A stretch of DNA of 64,000 bases from Scleropages formosus. Lineage: Eukaryota; Chordata; Actinopteri; Osteoglossiformes; Osteoglossidae. Where the stretch lies: NCBI RefSeq assembly GCF_900964775.1, contig NC_041808.1:2991595-3055594 (forward strand), given 5' to 3'. A program made the position numbers and the translations under genes. Numbering within the stretch: the first letter of the stretch is position 1; each line of letters begins with the position of its first letter. Shown piece after piece: positions 1 through 11,592 of the stretch. The notes under the pieces are model-generated. The model searched no databases. It was not told the origin of the DNA and saw nothing but the letters and a program-made list of their open reading frames with translations.

Positions 1-154
1 TGGAGGAATTATGCTGTCTGCTCTATCCTGATGTTCACTAGACCCCACCTGAAGATCTACAGGCCCATCTGGTCTGACGTGGGCAGAATTGTTTTCTGGA
101 CACGTCCACAGATCCACGTTGGAATCGCTATTTAACATGTACATTTGGTTTCAG

Positions 155-1805
155 AGCCTGATGACGTGGGCCAGTGCTGGTGCAGCCCGTCCACGGCGTG
201 CCGGGTTTTCCGCAAGGGCTTCGAGGTGCTCTACCCCTTCAACATGGAGTACTACCTCATGGCAGGTTGCATGCTGTATGTCATGTGGAAGAACGTGGGC
301 CGCCACGTGGGGCCCAGATCCCACGCAGAGCGCAACCAGAAGCTCACGCTGCGCCTCCTGCGCCGCAGTGGCATCCTGTTGGGACCACTGGCAGGGCTGC
401 TGGTTCTCCTGGTGGGTGTGGCTACCTTCATCCTGTACCAGATCTGGGTAGGCAGTGACCGTCGCAGCGAGGCCTTCCTCCTCTTCTACGGCTACCATCT
501 GGCTGTGATGCCGGTCATGTCCATATGCTGTCTGGTTGGCATAGTCATCTACGAGCTGGAGAAGAGGGCTCGGGAATTGGGACACAACCCAACGCGTAGC
601 CTGGATGTGCTCCTTTTGCTGACAGCTGCTGTTGGTCGGCTCTTGCTCTCCTACTTTTGCTTGGTGGCTGCCATGGCAGTGGGGTCCAGCGATCTCCAGG
701 GAAGCATGGAGCTTGCCTACTCCATTGCCTGCCTGGTGGAGCTGGTCTTCCAGAACATGTTCATCATCGACGGGCTCCACCGACACCCAAAGCGCAAGCG
801 TGCCAAGGGGAACAGGTGGCTGGTAAGACGTTCTCATTGTTTGCTTTCAGTTCATCCCTTTATATCCCGTTCAGTCATGGCCAGTGACCCAACTGAAACA
901 CACACTCGGGGGAGGCGGGGTAAACGCCAACACGCAGGGTGTCCAATTTGCAAACTGCAGTCCTTGTTGGCCTTCACCATAAGACACTTGGAGAGCATTG
1001 CTTGCTTGATTCCACCTGCAGCCCTGTAGGTATCCAGCCAGCCATAGCAATATGGGAGAAGGAACCTCAACTTTCTCAAAGAACACAGTAATTTCTTCTT
1101 AAAGCCTTGTTGCCATAGATAGTGCAAGATGGATTGATATCAAGATCCCAATTAAATGACATCCGGTGCTGGCCCCCACAATACCAGTAGTAGAACATCA
1201 TACAGTGAAGTCCAACCAAAGGGTGTCCACTGCTGGTTCCAGTGCATGAGTTGTGGAATATCATATGAAATACAGACCTAATTGTAAGTCACCACTGTAT
1301 AAAAGGGACATGGCGCAAGACGTCTAAAAGATTCTCTGTTCAAAGTCAAGGCTGAAGAAGAAAATGATCTCAGAGATGGAGGTGATGGAAGGACCTGCAG
1401 AAGATGGGGTGCTAAGTAAAGGCAAAGAGGCAACATCACCTGTGAACAGGGAGAAGGCCTCCAAGAAGACATGGAGCAAAAGAGCCCTTCAGGAGATCTG
1501 TGCTTTCCTCATCTTGGCCAATGTTATGGTGGGTTTTCTTGGCATTTAACTCAAGATGGTAATGGTGTACCAGTGAAGAATGTATAAGGTAATCACCATG
1601 TTTTTTTTCTTTCCCCCTCTCTGCAACACTGCAGCTGTGGGTCATCCCTGCCTTCGGCGCCCACCCGCATTTCCAGAATGGGCTGGGGAAACAGTTCTAT
1701 GGTTTCCGGGCTTGGTTCATCCTGGTCAACCTAGGCCAACCCCTGCTGGTCTTCTACAGGATGCACTCTGTGAGTGCACTGATGGAGCTGCTCATCTCAG
1801 CATGA
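155..1805 (+). CDS. Otopetrin proton channel, OTOP3-like copy A (3' part)
   Basis: Otopetrins are 12-helix plasma-membrane channels that conduct protons when the outside is acid. Three coding exons are visible: 155-822, 1358-1528 and 1635-1805, with phases that join cleanly (acceptor ttggtttcag; donors gtaaga and gtgggt; acceptor actgcag). The first holds the stretch LYPFNMEYYLMAGCMLYVMW, then KNVGRHVGP, several hydrophobic helices, and NPTRSLDVLLL. The last two hold WSKRALQEICAFLILANVM and the C-terminal helix with NGLGKQFYGF and FYRMHSVSALMELLISA, followed by TGA. GRHVGP and NGL-K-FYG are closer to OTOP3 than to OTOP1 or OTOP2. The 5' exons lie left of the window; bases 1-154 look like intron. 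A close paralogue lies about 4.6 kb downstream on the same strand, so this is a tandem pair. The orthology label (otop2 or otop3) needs a tree. Confidence 0.9.
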
Positions 1806-3100
1806 ACGGTGGGGGGGGGGCTTCGGCCTCTACGATTGGAGGACTGAAGGCCACATGACACCCCCCATGCAGTTTTTCCATATTTATAAGTCATGTGCGG
1901 TGAAACATTTTTACACCGAAACCTTTTATTAACTGAGGTCATGGTTTTCAAAGGGCTTTTTCAAATGTGAAAAATAAGTCTTGTATTCCTCAGCAAGTCT
2001 CAAAGCAATATAATGCAGTGATTTAAAAATATATTAATATAATGTGCCAGCTATGATCTTCGACTGTGTGCGGCTGTAAGGCAGCAGTTATGTATTATTA
2101 AAGATGGTGAATTAAGTCAGTGACTCAGAGCCGTTTGTCAGGCTGAGCTCTTCATTACTCAAACTGAAGGAGCTTAAACCCCTGTCTAGTTTATCACAAA
2201 GTCTGAATGTCATTAGAGTGACTGTGCAAGTTCTGAATTTCTAGTTTTAATTAACATCCACGTAATTTCCCTCCGGTTCCTGTTTTGCTGAAAGCAAGGG
2301 CCAGGCGTACGAATGCTGCAGTTCAATGGCGAAGGGGGGGGGGACTGTAAGGTAGGTTCGGACACGGTATGAATTTGTGCCAAGAAGTAATGCAACTGGG
2401 CTATCTGCGGTTAAAAAGACTAAAATAAGTCCCTCGAACCTCTGTGCGTTAGGCTCCGCAGGCTGTCCAAAATCAAATAGTCCTACTAGGGAGTTTTCCC
2501 CTGCGAATACCGTGGTCATTCCACCCCCCCCCGCCACAGCAGTCCAGCACTAAGGTTCTGCTGCCCCCACCTAAAATCTCTAGTGCTGTATTAGGTCTGA
2601 TCCCAAAGGCCGAGAGGTGACAAAGTAATGTACGTGATGGTTTATTTCCCTGGTGTCACTGCTGTCAAACTCATGGTGCTCCCTAGGGTTCGAGATGCTT
2701 CATCTTCCCTGCTAAGGAGGAAAGAGGGCCACTGGGGGGGGTCCCAGGTCCATAGAAAAGGTGTGTGCTATCGGAGGGTGGGGCATTGTAAAGGGCTATC
2801 AGATTCTCCATGGGGGGGGGGGTGGGAACTCTCCTCCTTCACACTTGACCCTGCAAATCAATAGGTAAAGGAGCGACTCCAAAGCCTTCGGACAAACGGC
2901 GACTTATTGCCCCGGAACGTGACCTTACTTCCTGGGCAAGAACAATGTCGCCTCTCCTGTTTCTGTGCGGGATTGAATGGCGGTTGTGGGGGTGGGGTGT
3001 GACCGCACCGCAACGCAACGCTACACCTCTACTAACGAGGGACCCGGACAGGGTGTTTTACACTAAGTGATCCAGGCTGTTTTTGTGCAGAGGACAGAGT
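1806..3100. other. Intergenic DNA between the two otopetrin genes
   Basis: This is the 3' flank of otopetrin copy A and following spacer. No exon with splice signals or recognisable protein similarity is visible. It carries several runs of 8-10 G (near 1809, 2333 and 2813) and a C run near 2522. No clear AATAAA was found close after the stop codon. Confidence 0.5.
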
Positions 3101-3117
3101 TACACACCCACTTGTAC

Positions 3118-3372
3118 CTACCCTAAAGTGCTCTAGTGAAATTACCCAGCTGTTGAAAGGGGTAAATAATTGTCAGTACCTTAACAGTTCAAGTTTACAT
3201 TTACCTGATGCTTTGCTCCAGTGTTGTTACAGTGACTCAGGCAACAGGGTAGTTTCACTGGGGCTAAGTATGTTGTGCAAGGGTACTACAGCCAGAGGGG
3301 GGATCAAACCTGCAACCTTCAGCTCTAAAAGCAGTAGCTCAAACCACTAGGCTACAACTCTAAGTTGCTTTG
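3118..3372. repeat. Composite SINE fragments (family 3)
   Basis: Two pieces of the same SINE family lie in opposite directions. At 3118-3180 a plus-strand tail has the typical run of CTAAAGTGCTCTAGTGAAATT, a CCAGCTG word and GGTAAATAATTG. At 3190-3372 a minus-strand piece contains GGGGGATCAAACCTGCAACC, the reverse of a tRNA-like B box, and ends in an anticodon-stem-like GGCTACAACTCT. Related copies occur at 7712, 8310, 13600, 32172, 40095 and 54270. Confidence 0.55.
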
Positions 3373-3581
3373 GACAAAAGAGGTAGTTAAACAAATGTAG
3401 TTGGTTTTTACCCCTCTTTTGAGGAAAGGGTACTGACAGGGTAAATCTGGTCCAGTTTACACACTTGGCTGAGAGCCCTTTATGTTCAGAGGGGTATCAA
3501 ATACAGCGTTTACGGCTTTACCTGAAGTCGACCACCGGGTGCCCCATCTAGCGCTCCCCAGGGCTTATCTCGATATATAGG

Positions 3582-4612
3582 CAGTCCCTCGGTTACGAAC
3601 ATCTGACTTACATACAACCTGTAGTTACGAACAACCATTCGAGTTACATACAATGGTTTGTAAGAACAAACGGGCACTTCAAAACATAGCGCATCTACAG
3701 TGGGTTGTTGGCCCGAGGAAAGACAAAGACTTGACTCTTTCCGGTCAGACTGCCATACCCACAACCTCGCTCCGAACGGTCACGCCTGCCTGAAATCAGA
3801 GCAGCGGGGTGTAAAGAAGCCGCACCCGCACACCCTGGTTGCAGAATCTCATTTGAGAAACTTGTTTCTCCAGCACTCGCGCGTGACCCCAGGACAAGCT
3901 ATCCATCATTCCAAGTCTCTTGTTCTCCTCGTTCCCGCTCCTGACGTCCACGGCTCCCGACGCTTGCGTCATCTCCTTGCCTATGACATCGGATTCTCCC
4001 CAAGACCTTCGTTTGCGCATCGACCGACCCGCGCCTGTCCCCGACCGCGAATCTCACCTGCTCCCTTGTGTAGCGACATTAAAGATCCCGTAACTGGGTC
4101 TCCACACACCTCAGTCTCCTGCCCGCTCAGTATGACATGGACCACGTTGCTGTTAAGTGTCTTGTGTGTGTTACTGTATTTGGCTTTAATTTTTTTGTTT
4201 TTACCCTCGTCGCCATGGTACCAAAGTGTAAACGTGATGCAAGTGATGGTGATGCATCAAAGAAAAGGAAAATGAGCACGACGGAAACTGAAGCCAAAAT
4301 AATAAAGCAGTCGGAAAAAGGTGAAACACCAACAAACACCGGAAAAGAGAACATGAAAGTTTCTATAATGTTTTTTATACCTACACACACACTCTCCTCT
4401 ATTATAAACTGTAGTAACATTTATCATTATTATGTAAAAGATGTTTTAGTGTCTCCAGAGGTGTTTCCATAATGTTTATGTATAGAAGGGTACACTATAC
4501 ACTAAAACAATTAACTGACATTAGATACAAACTGTAGCGAATTGTTCCGACTTACATACAAATTTGACTTGAAGACAGTGAGGAACGGAACTCGTTCATA
4601 AGCTGGGGACTG
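3582..4612 (+). mobile_element. Tigger/pogo-like DNA transposon, internally deleted
   Basis: The ends are imperfect inverted repeats: CAGTCCCTCGGTTACGAAC on the left, and on the right GAACTCGTTCATAAGCTGGG followed by GACTG, which reads CAGTCCCCAGCTTATGAACG on the other strand. Inside, an ATG at 4215 in a good start context (cgccATGG) opens a frame with KKRKMSTTETEAKIIKQSEK and GETPTN. This matches the N-terminal CENP-B/psq-type DNA-binding region of Tigger transposases. The rest of the transposase (DDE domain) is absent, so the copy is non-autonomous. No clean TA target duplication is seen. At roughly 1 kb it sits alone between the otopetrin genes. Confidence 0.75.
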
Positions 4613-5448
4613 CTTGCACCCTGCTTGTTCTTTCATAGCAGGAGGGGAAAACGAGGTACAATCCTGATGAAAAGGGGAAACGGACAGATGTTCATAACGG
4701 CTCCCATTGTGCCTATAATAGTGGAGATGGTCGGTAGATTCAGAGGAGATCCAGTCCAGACTGGAGAAGGGAAACAAGCAAGAGGGGGGGACGGTGTGTG
4801 TGTGTGTAAACTTATTAACCCCCTCCCTAACCCCCAGTGAATGACCTTTCCCTTTAATTTGCTCTCTATCATTAGACTCCAAGCAGAGGAGGAAGAGCAA
4901 TTTGATTTTGTGTGTGTGCACGTGCGTGCATATGGGGGGGATGGGGTGGGAGCAGCTGGCGGTTGAGGTAATAGGAACCGCAGCCAAATGATGATGAAAA
5001 ATCATACTTGTACGCAAATGGGCTGTTTGACATGTGGCAGAGCGGGACGTTCCAACCTTTCGTTCAGAACTCGCTCTCTCTGGGCTCTCGACTGAGGAAA
5101 GACTCACACTGGCAGCATTAGCTGCTCAAATGAGCCACGGAAATGCTCTCCCTGAGCAGACTCGCACCCGGAGCCGCACTCCTGGAGAGCGGTCAGCCCC
5201 GGCTGTCAATGGGGCAGAAACTGGGTCTCAGCAGCCTGGCGTCCTGTAGGTGTGGAGCAGCTCCACGTATTGTGGCACCAGGTTCGAGAAGCTGCCCGCC
5301 TGAATCCAGCGACCTCCTGCTCGGGCCTTGGGTTGAGAAAACCTCTTGGAAGAACGTAAACGGTCTTTTTCTCACATACCTTCACCTCCTTACTCTGCCG
5401 CTTTGATGACTGAAAATTCATAACACACACACTCACACAGTCTGAAAC

Positions 5449-5636
5449 CGCTTGTCCCAAGTGGGGTTACAGTGAACCAGAGCCTAACCCAGCAACACAG
5501 GGTGTAAGGCCGTAGGGGGAGGGGACACACCCAGGACGGGATGCCGGTCCATCACGAGGCACCTCAAGCGGGACTTGAACCCCAGACCCACACGAGAGCA
5601 GGACCCTGCCAAACCTGCTCCGCCACTGCGCCCCCT
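5449..5636 (-). repeat. tRNA-derived SINE, family 1, copy 1
   Basis: Read on the minus strand, the element starts with a GGCGCAGTGGCGGAG-like A-box region and has a B box, GGGGTTCAAGTCCCG. The body CATCCCGTCCTGGGTGTGTC follows, and the 3' end TTGGGACAAGCGGTTTCAGA runs into a short TG-rich stretch. Two sister copies lie at 30155 and 44694 in the same orientation and with the same 3' junction. Confidence 0.75.
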
Positions 5637-6447
5637 CCCAATTCATAACCACTTATAATTTCTTATTTTTATTAAGTTTATAGTAATTCACAGCAGGGCT
5701 GAACGCTAGTTAACTCCCGTCCCACATGGCACATGTGTGGCTCCGTGAACTACGGTGCATGAGCGATTATCTGCTGTTCTGCTGCGGGACAATTTTAAGA
5801 GGCTCAAAAACAAGTCTGATTATACGAAGGGCAAGAGCATGATGCATGTCAAAGGGTTTGGCTTCGGGACCAAAATCTCAGAGGTTTGGGGCCTTTGACC
5901 CGGGGGGGCGTGCACCGGCCTCGGTAAGGTAATTTACTGCGGTAGATGGGCTCTGCGGAAACGGACGTGCTAATCAAACGCTGCGTCCCTTCTACAGACG
6001 TGTTCCCGGACGGGACTCGCCCGCCTCGCGGCAGCCGCCAGCGCACTAGAATCAGAGGTCAGCAGCGGGGCAGCGAATCTATGAAGTGACACGCATGTTG
6101 GAACGGACTCAACACGCTAAGTCGTGCAAACACGAGACGGGAGTGTAAACGGAGCGCCCGAGGGGGGAGTTCGTACCAGTTCCCGTCTCTCGAGTTTCTT
6201 TCCAGATAGCCCGGGTCACCGAGCCACGCCCCCTTCGCACGGCCTCCGGGTGGACCGGGAGGCCGAGCCGTGAGTCAGGAGGGGGCTGTGCCTCCGCCTG
6301 TGTTAAACACACACACCGCACCACCGCGTCGCAGCACTCACGTCCAGCTGAGGAGGGACGACGGCGAGGGGTCCGGAGAACCCAGAGCGAGAGGGACGGA
6401 GACGGCGGAGAGAATATAGGGGAAAAAACGGGGACGAGGAGAAGAGA

Positions 6448-9400
6448 ATGACTGCGGAAATGCGAGCTGTTCTCCATAGCGCAGAGCAGGAGGAGGCTAA
6501 AGACGCTGGAGGGTGTTTGTCGGGTGCCCAGGAAGACACCACCGCTGGGGCTGAGGAGCATCTCCAGGTATCCCAACTGGAGTCGGAGCTCACATCGGCG
6601 TGGGTCCCCACGGGGAGGCGCCTGCTCTCCGGCCTGCTGGGGCTCAACGTGGTCATGCTCGGAGCCGCCCTGGTGGCCGCGGGGGCCTTCAGTCGGCAGG
6701 GGCTGCTGCACCAGGAGCCCCAGATCTTCATCCTCGTGCTCATGGGACTCAGCGTGCTCTGGATGTTGTGGTACCTGCTCTGGGCTCGGAGGCAACCGGG
6801 CCCCCCGCCCCACACGGACCACCACGCCGGGGGCACGACCGTCACAGGTAACCGCCGACCGCACTTCCACACACAAGCGCAGACCTCCGTGTGGGGACAG
6901 CAGGCTCTGACATCATTTGCACACGGGGTCACGGTGATTCCAAGACAACTGTGTTGTTTATGGGTTGATGGATGAAGGAAAGCCCAAAGGTCTTCAACCT
7001 TCTGCAGCACATCTGCCCCCCAATCAGTAACGGCTTCAGTGAACGTGGCTTTAGGAAAACCTACCACCTTGAAGGGACTTTTTGGGGTCAATGATGGGAT
7101 CTGCAGCTAAAGCATACGGTCTTGAAGGTGATGCTCTCACTCCCAGTCACTGGTGGTAGCTTCAGGTTTGCCATTCTGGAAACTTCTCTAATCATATCCT
7201 CACCCCCCCGTGACAGTGGTGCTCATGATCTTCGGGGCCTTCAGCCTGCTGCTGCACATCTTCAGGATGGGCTACTTCGCCATGATGGCAGAATGCAGAC
7301 CCCTCACCAAAGTCCTGCTGCCCTTCCTCGAGGCGCCCTTCTTGGGACTGCAGGTGGGGTTTGGTTCCGGGACGGGCCATCTCTCGTTTCTCACACTCAC
7401 ACTCACACACACTCTCCACGCATAAAATAAACACACACATCTTAAATAAACAAAACCAGAAGCAAACGCCGTGACTCCAGTTGCCTGCTCGAACCCGCCT
7501 GATGGCCTCGACTTGCGTCTGAAACCTGCCCCTCCTTTTCAACGCACAATGAGCAAAAATTCAGTCGTTGGGTCTAAGGATTTGAAACTGCAATGAAATA
7601 AATATTACGCAATATTTGCTTATTTCGCCCTAAGACTGATGCGACAGTAACAGTTGAATAAAAAGTGTTTAATGTCATTTACATTATCTGGAAATAAAGT
7701 AAATTCAGCTCACACTTTTATCCAAAGCAGCACAGTGTTAATCCACTTGCACTGATTTACCCCTTTATACAGCTGGCTAATTTCCCTGAAGCAATTCAGA
7801 GGAAGTACCTTGCTCGAGGGCAGGGGGTGGGATTTGAACCCATGACCTTCAGATCCTGATACAGCAGCTCTACCCACTACAAAATCAGCCACCCCTCACC
7901 CTCAAGCGACTGTTTAGTGGACCGTGATGGTAAAATATGTGGCTGCATGACAGCAGGAGAGCTTTGGGCTGCAGGGTCCCGCAGCAGGGATCCTGACCCC
8001 GTCTCACACACCTGTGCAGAGCAAGCAGGGCTGTGGAGTCGGTACACAAAACCTTCGACTCCGACACCAGGAACCCAATAATTGCTTCCGACTCCAACTC
8101 CACAGCACCGAGCGCAATCCCGTGTTTCTCAGCAGGAGCAGCTGAGCTGCAGTAAAACGTTGGTAGTCGAAGAAAACGGGATACAAACCCATGAATCTGA
8201 GAAGTAACGAAGCAGTATTTAGATCTCAACTCCCAGCATCACTCAGGGGTCCAGATTTGAAGATGAGACACGACTAACTACACACACGTACAGTTAACAG
8301 TAGCGGCAGGTAGTGAAGTCCTAGAGCCGTCGTCTTCCATTTGGAAACCCGGGGTTTGACCCGGGTTCGAATCCTCTGCTTTCTCAATCAAGGCACTTCC
8401 CCTGAACTGATACAGTAACAACTACCTTGCTGCATAAACAGGTAAATCGGTGTAAGTAGTGTAGTGTGCGAACCTCACACTGTTGTTTCCCTCTGCTGGA
8501 TCAGACCTACCTGCTGTGGGCTCACTCCAAGGACTGCATCCACAAGCACAAGGTGCTGACCAGGTGACGTCATTCGTCCTCACATCAATCCCCGTTTCAT
8601 TCACATGACTTCAGCATGTGATCTTTCAGCTGCTGCTATCAGGCATGGAGTGTTTGAGTGGGAGCATCTTAATGAGGTGTGTGTGTGTGTGTGTGGTCTC
8701 TCAGGTCTGGCCTGATGCTGATCCTGTGCTCGGACATCCTGCTGTGGCTCAGCGCTGTGACCGAAGACACTGTTCACATGGAGATCGCGCTGGAGAGGGA
8801 GAACCGCGAGGGCAACTTCTCCTTTCCGGAGAACGGCACCGATGCCGAGGACTCGGATGACGGTGCGCGCATCGGCACGCTTCTTCCTGAACGCCGGGAG
8901 GGATTCAGCACTGCTGAGGGGCAGAGGGAGGTCACTCATCACATTGGCTGAGAACCAAACTTGTAACTCGCACCACATGTTCGCGTCCTATTCTGTCTCT
9001 GCTGCCAGGAACCAACGGCTTGCCCCAGTGCTGGTGCGGTGCGTACGCGGCGTGCCGGGTTTTCCGCAAGGGCTTCGAGGTGCTCTACCCCTTCAACATT
9101 GAATACTACCTCATGGCAGGCTGCATGTTGTACGTCATGTGGAAGAACGTGGGCCGCCACGTGGGGCCTGGATCCCACATACAGCACAACCAGAAGCTCA
9201 CGCTGCGCATCGTTCACCACGGCGGCATCCTGCTGGGACCACTGGTGGGGTTATTGGTCCTGCTGGTGGGCGTGATCACCTTCATCCTCTACCAGGTCTG
9301 GGTAGGCAGTGCTCGTCACAGCGATGCCTTCCTCCTCTTCTACGGCTACCATCTGGCCGTCCTGCCGGCCATGGCTACGTGCTCTTTTGCCGGCATGGTT

Positions 9401-11369
9401 GTTTACGAGCTGGAGAAGAGGGCTCGGGAGGCGGGATGCAACCCGACACGGAGCCTAGATGTGCTCCTGCTAGTGGCGGCTGCCCTCGGGCAGCTCTCGC
9501 TCTCCTACTTCTCCCTGGTGGCCGCCATGGCAGTGAGGTCCAGAAACCTCCTGGGAAGCCTGGACCTGGCCTACTCCGCCATCTGCCTGCTGGAGCTGGT
9601 CTTCCAGAACATCTTCATCATCGAGGGGCTTCACCGACACCCTAGCCTGAAGTGTGCGGCGGGGAAAAGGCGCCTCGGAAGCTCCATTTTCAAGGCGAGT
9701 ATCTCCGTTTTCCCCCTTAATTCGGTGTTTGTATAACCTTGTCCAGCTGGTTTTGTTTTGCCAGCATGGAAAGTTCTAGGCCCGGTACATCAAGTCTGAG
9801 AAGCTGTGCTGGATTCCTGGCTTGGCTGATGGAACAAAAGCGCTTCACCTCGGTTGCACCAGTACAAATACATTACATGTCACAATTTGCAATATGAAAA
9901 ATTGCAAGGCAAATAAGTGCTGGGGAGTTTGCGTTGTGCAATAACAGCACGTCGTCAAGGACCGAAACATTGATCGCAACATGCGGGGCGATAAGTTCCG
10001 CTTCTGTGAGGTTTCTCCGATATAGAAGTTATGGACCTTCTTAAGGAAGAGAAAGACAAAACAGAGATGAACGAGTGCCTGTGTTGCCCCAAAGCAGAAG
10101 AAGGTGACCACCGTGCAGGCAACTGATGGGTCTGGAGAACATGCTGCGCTGAATGAAAACAAGGAGCCGACATCACCAACGGTGGACGGAGGAACGCCCC
10201 ACAAGAACACCTGGACCAAGAGAGCCATTCAGGAGATCTGTGCCTTCCTCATCCTGGCCAATATCATGGTGGGTTCCCTAAGGATCTGGATGAGCGCTGG
10301 CTTCTCCACTTACAAACACAACCGGGACAGGAAATCAGGTCATGACTCATTCTGCTCGTAACTCCAAAGCCACATTTACCCATAAGTCATCGTCAAGGAG
10401 AGGCTGATAATACAGGCATCCCTCGATTTATTCAAGGTTGAGGTCCTGCAAAAGTCTCAGATGTAGCTATAATATACCATTAATGTACCATCATCAATAT
10501 AGGCAGGCAATGTCACTGGCAGTGATTTGGTCCCTAATCCTGAGCTTAACCAGGCAATGACTGTATAAAATACTTTTTTTTTTTTTATTGTGAGACTTTC
10601 TATTGTAACATTTTTTTAAACTATTTTAAATCACCCTAGAAAGCAGTCCCATCCAGAGTGTTCCCTCCTTAGCATTGCACAAAGTGCTCCTGGGATAGGC
10701 TCCAGACTGCCACGACCCCGAGTCGCAGCTGCGTTTACTGATAGAGGACAAGTGAGGAAATATAAATGACAAAAATCAAATGGTATTTGATGCTGAATGT
10801 TGAGTAATTAATACAATAACCAGGTGCAGCGTTAAAGCAACTAGATACAAGCTTTAAACACTGTTGGGAAGCTGGTCCCACAACTCAAATTCTCTTTACT
10901 GCCACCTGCTGGTTCGGAGGGTAAACCCAGTATGCATCCCCTTCTGCCACAAACCAGATGGATGAAAATTGCTGATTAAATCGGAAAATTTTTGAATCAT
11001 CAGAAAAATAATTTGATAACTGGAGGAACCAGTGTGCAGTGATCCTCACTATCATGCTGTCAGATTTCACTTCGTACTTATTCCTGTACATTCAGCAAGG
11101 TTAAAATTTTTGGAAGCAGATGCTTTTTAATTCTAGGGCAAAATGGAACCTTAAGGTGTGATGTCTTTTGTCCCTCCTAACCCCCCCAAACCCTGCAGCT
11201 GTGGGTCATCCCTGCATTCGGTGCCCACCCCCAGTTCGAGAACGGGCTGGGGAAGCAGTTTTACGGTTTCCAGGCCTGGTTCATCCTGGTCAACCTGGGC
11301 CAACCATTGGTGGTCTTCTACAGGATGCACTCCGTCAGCGCGCTGATGGAGCTGCTCGTCTCAGCGTGA
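6448..11369 (+). CDS. otop3: Otopetrin proton channel, OTOP3-like copy B (complete)
   Basis: This is an acid-activated proton channel of the plasma membrane. Seven coding exons join in phase: 6448-6847, 7217-7353, 8505-8563, 8705-8862, 9009-9694, 10098-10268 and 11199-11369, giving 593 aa. The first exon has an acidic cytosolic N-terminus, then helices around LLSGLLGLNVVMLGAALVAA and IFILVLMGLSVLWMLWYLLW. Later exons show KDCIHKHKVLTRSGLMLILC, TEDTVHMEIALE, PQCWC, LYPFNIEYYLMAGCMLYVMW, NPTRSLDVLLL and a C-terminal FYRMHSVSALMELLVSA. TEDTVHMEI, GRHVGP and ENGLGKQFYGF resemble OTOP3 best. The start is the ATG that opens the acidic N-terminus. The fifth intron begins GC (AAG|gcgagt), not GT; the sixth and seventh exons (171 and 171 nt) equal those of copy A in length. 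The gene is tail-to-tail with HID1, as otopetrins adjoin HID1 in human. Confidence 0.95.
7712..7893 (-). repeat. tRNA-type SINE, family 3
   Basis: This lies in intron 2 of otopetrin copy B. On the minus strand it has a head with GTAGAGCTGCTGTATCAGG, a B box inside ATGGGTTCAAATCCCACCC, the word CAAGGTACTTCCTC, then a tail CTTTGGATAAAAGTGTGAGC. This layout (B box, AAGGTAC, CCAGCTGTATAAA-GGGTAAAT, TTTGGA-AAAAG) defines family 3 in this window. Confidence 0.7.
8310..8465 (+). repeat. tRNA-type SINE fragment, family 3
   Basis: This lies in intron 2 of otopetrin copy B. It contains GACCCGGGTTCGAATCCTCT (B box), then CAAGGCACTTCCCCTGAACTG and ACAGGTAAATCGGTGTAAG, the family-3 body. The 3' tail is missing or diverged. 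Confidence 0.6.
10325..10455 (+). repeat. Dispersed repeat family R4, copy 1
   Basis: It carries CTGCTCGTAACTCCAAAGCC, a TAAGTCATCGTCAAGG word, then CAGGCATCCCTCGATTTATTC and TTCAAGGTTGAGGTCCTGCA. The same ordered words recur at 13405-13530 and 40770-40905. The family is not recognised. A truncated mobile element is likely. It lies in intron 6 of otopetrin copy B. Confidence 0.5.
10660..10755 (+). repeat. SINE 3'-end fragment
   Basis: The words CTCCTGGGATAGGCTCCAGA and CCACGACCCCGAGTCG followed by GAGGACAAG match the common 3' end of a tRNA-type fish SINE family. Related but diverged ends occur near 22200 and 51400. It lies in intron 6 of otopetrin copy B. Confidence 0.45.
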
Positions 11370-11586
11370 ACGGGAGGGGAGGTGCTTCAGCTCTTACAAC
11401 CTCATGAGGAAAAATGAGGAACAGATATTCTGGTAACACCAGTTTTTACCTTTCACACCATCAACAGGATTCTGTGGCCCTGAGGACACCTCAGTCCCAT
11501 GGAAGAACAGCTACTGGGAACAACATCTGGGGGAGAAACATGTCCCTCAGGCACAACAAAATAAGAGTGGAGAATTGCAAATCAAA

Positions 11587-11592
11587 AATAAA
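11587..11592 (+). terminator. Polyadenylation signal, otopetrin copy B
   Basis: A canonical AATAAA lies about 220 nt after the stop codon at 11369, followed within 20 nt by a genomic A run. It is the first canonical signal after the stop, so it is the likely 3' end of the copy B message. Confidence 0.5.
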
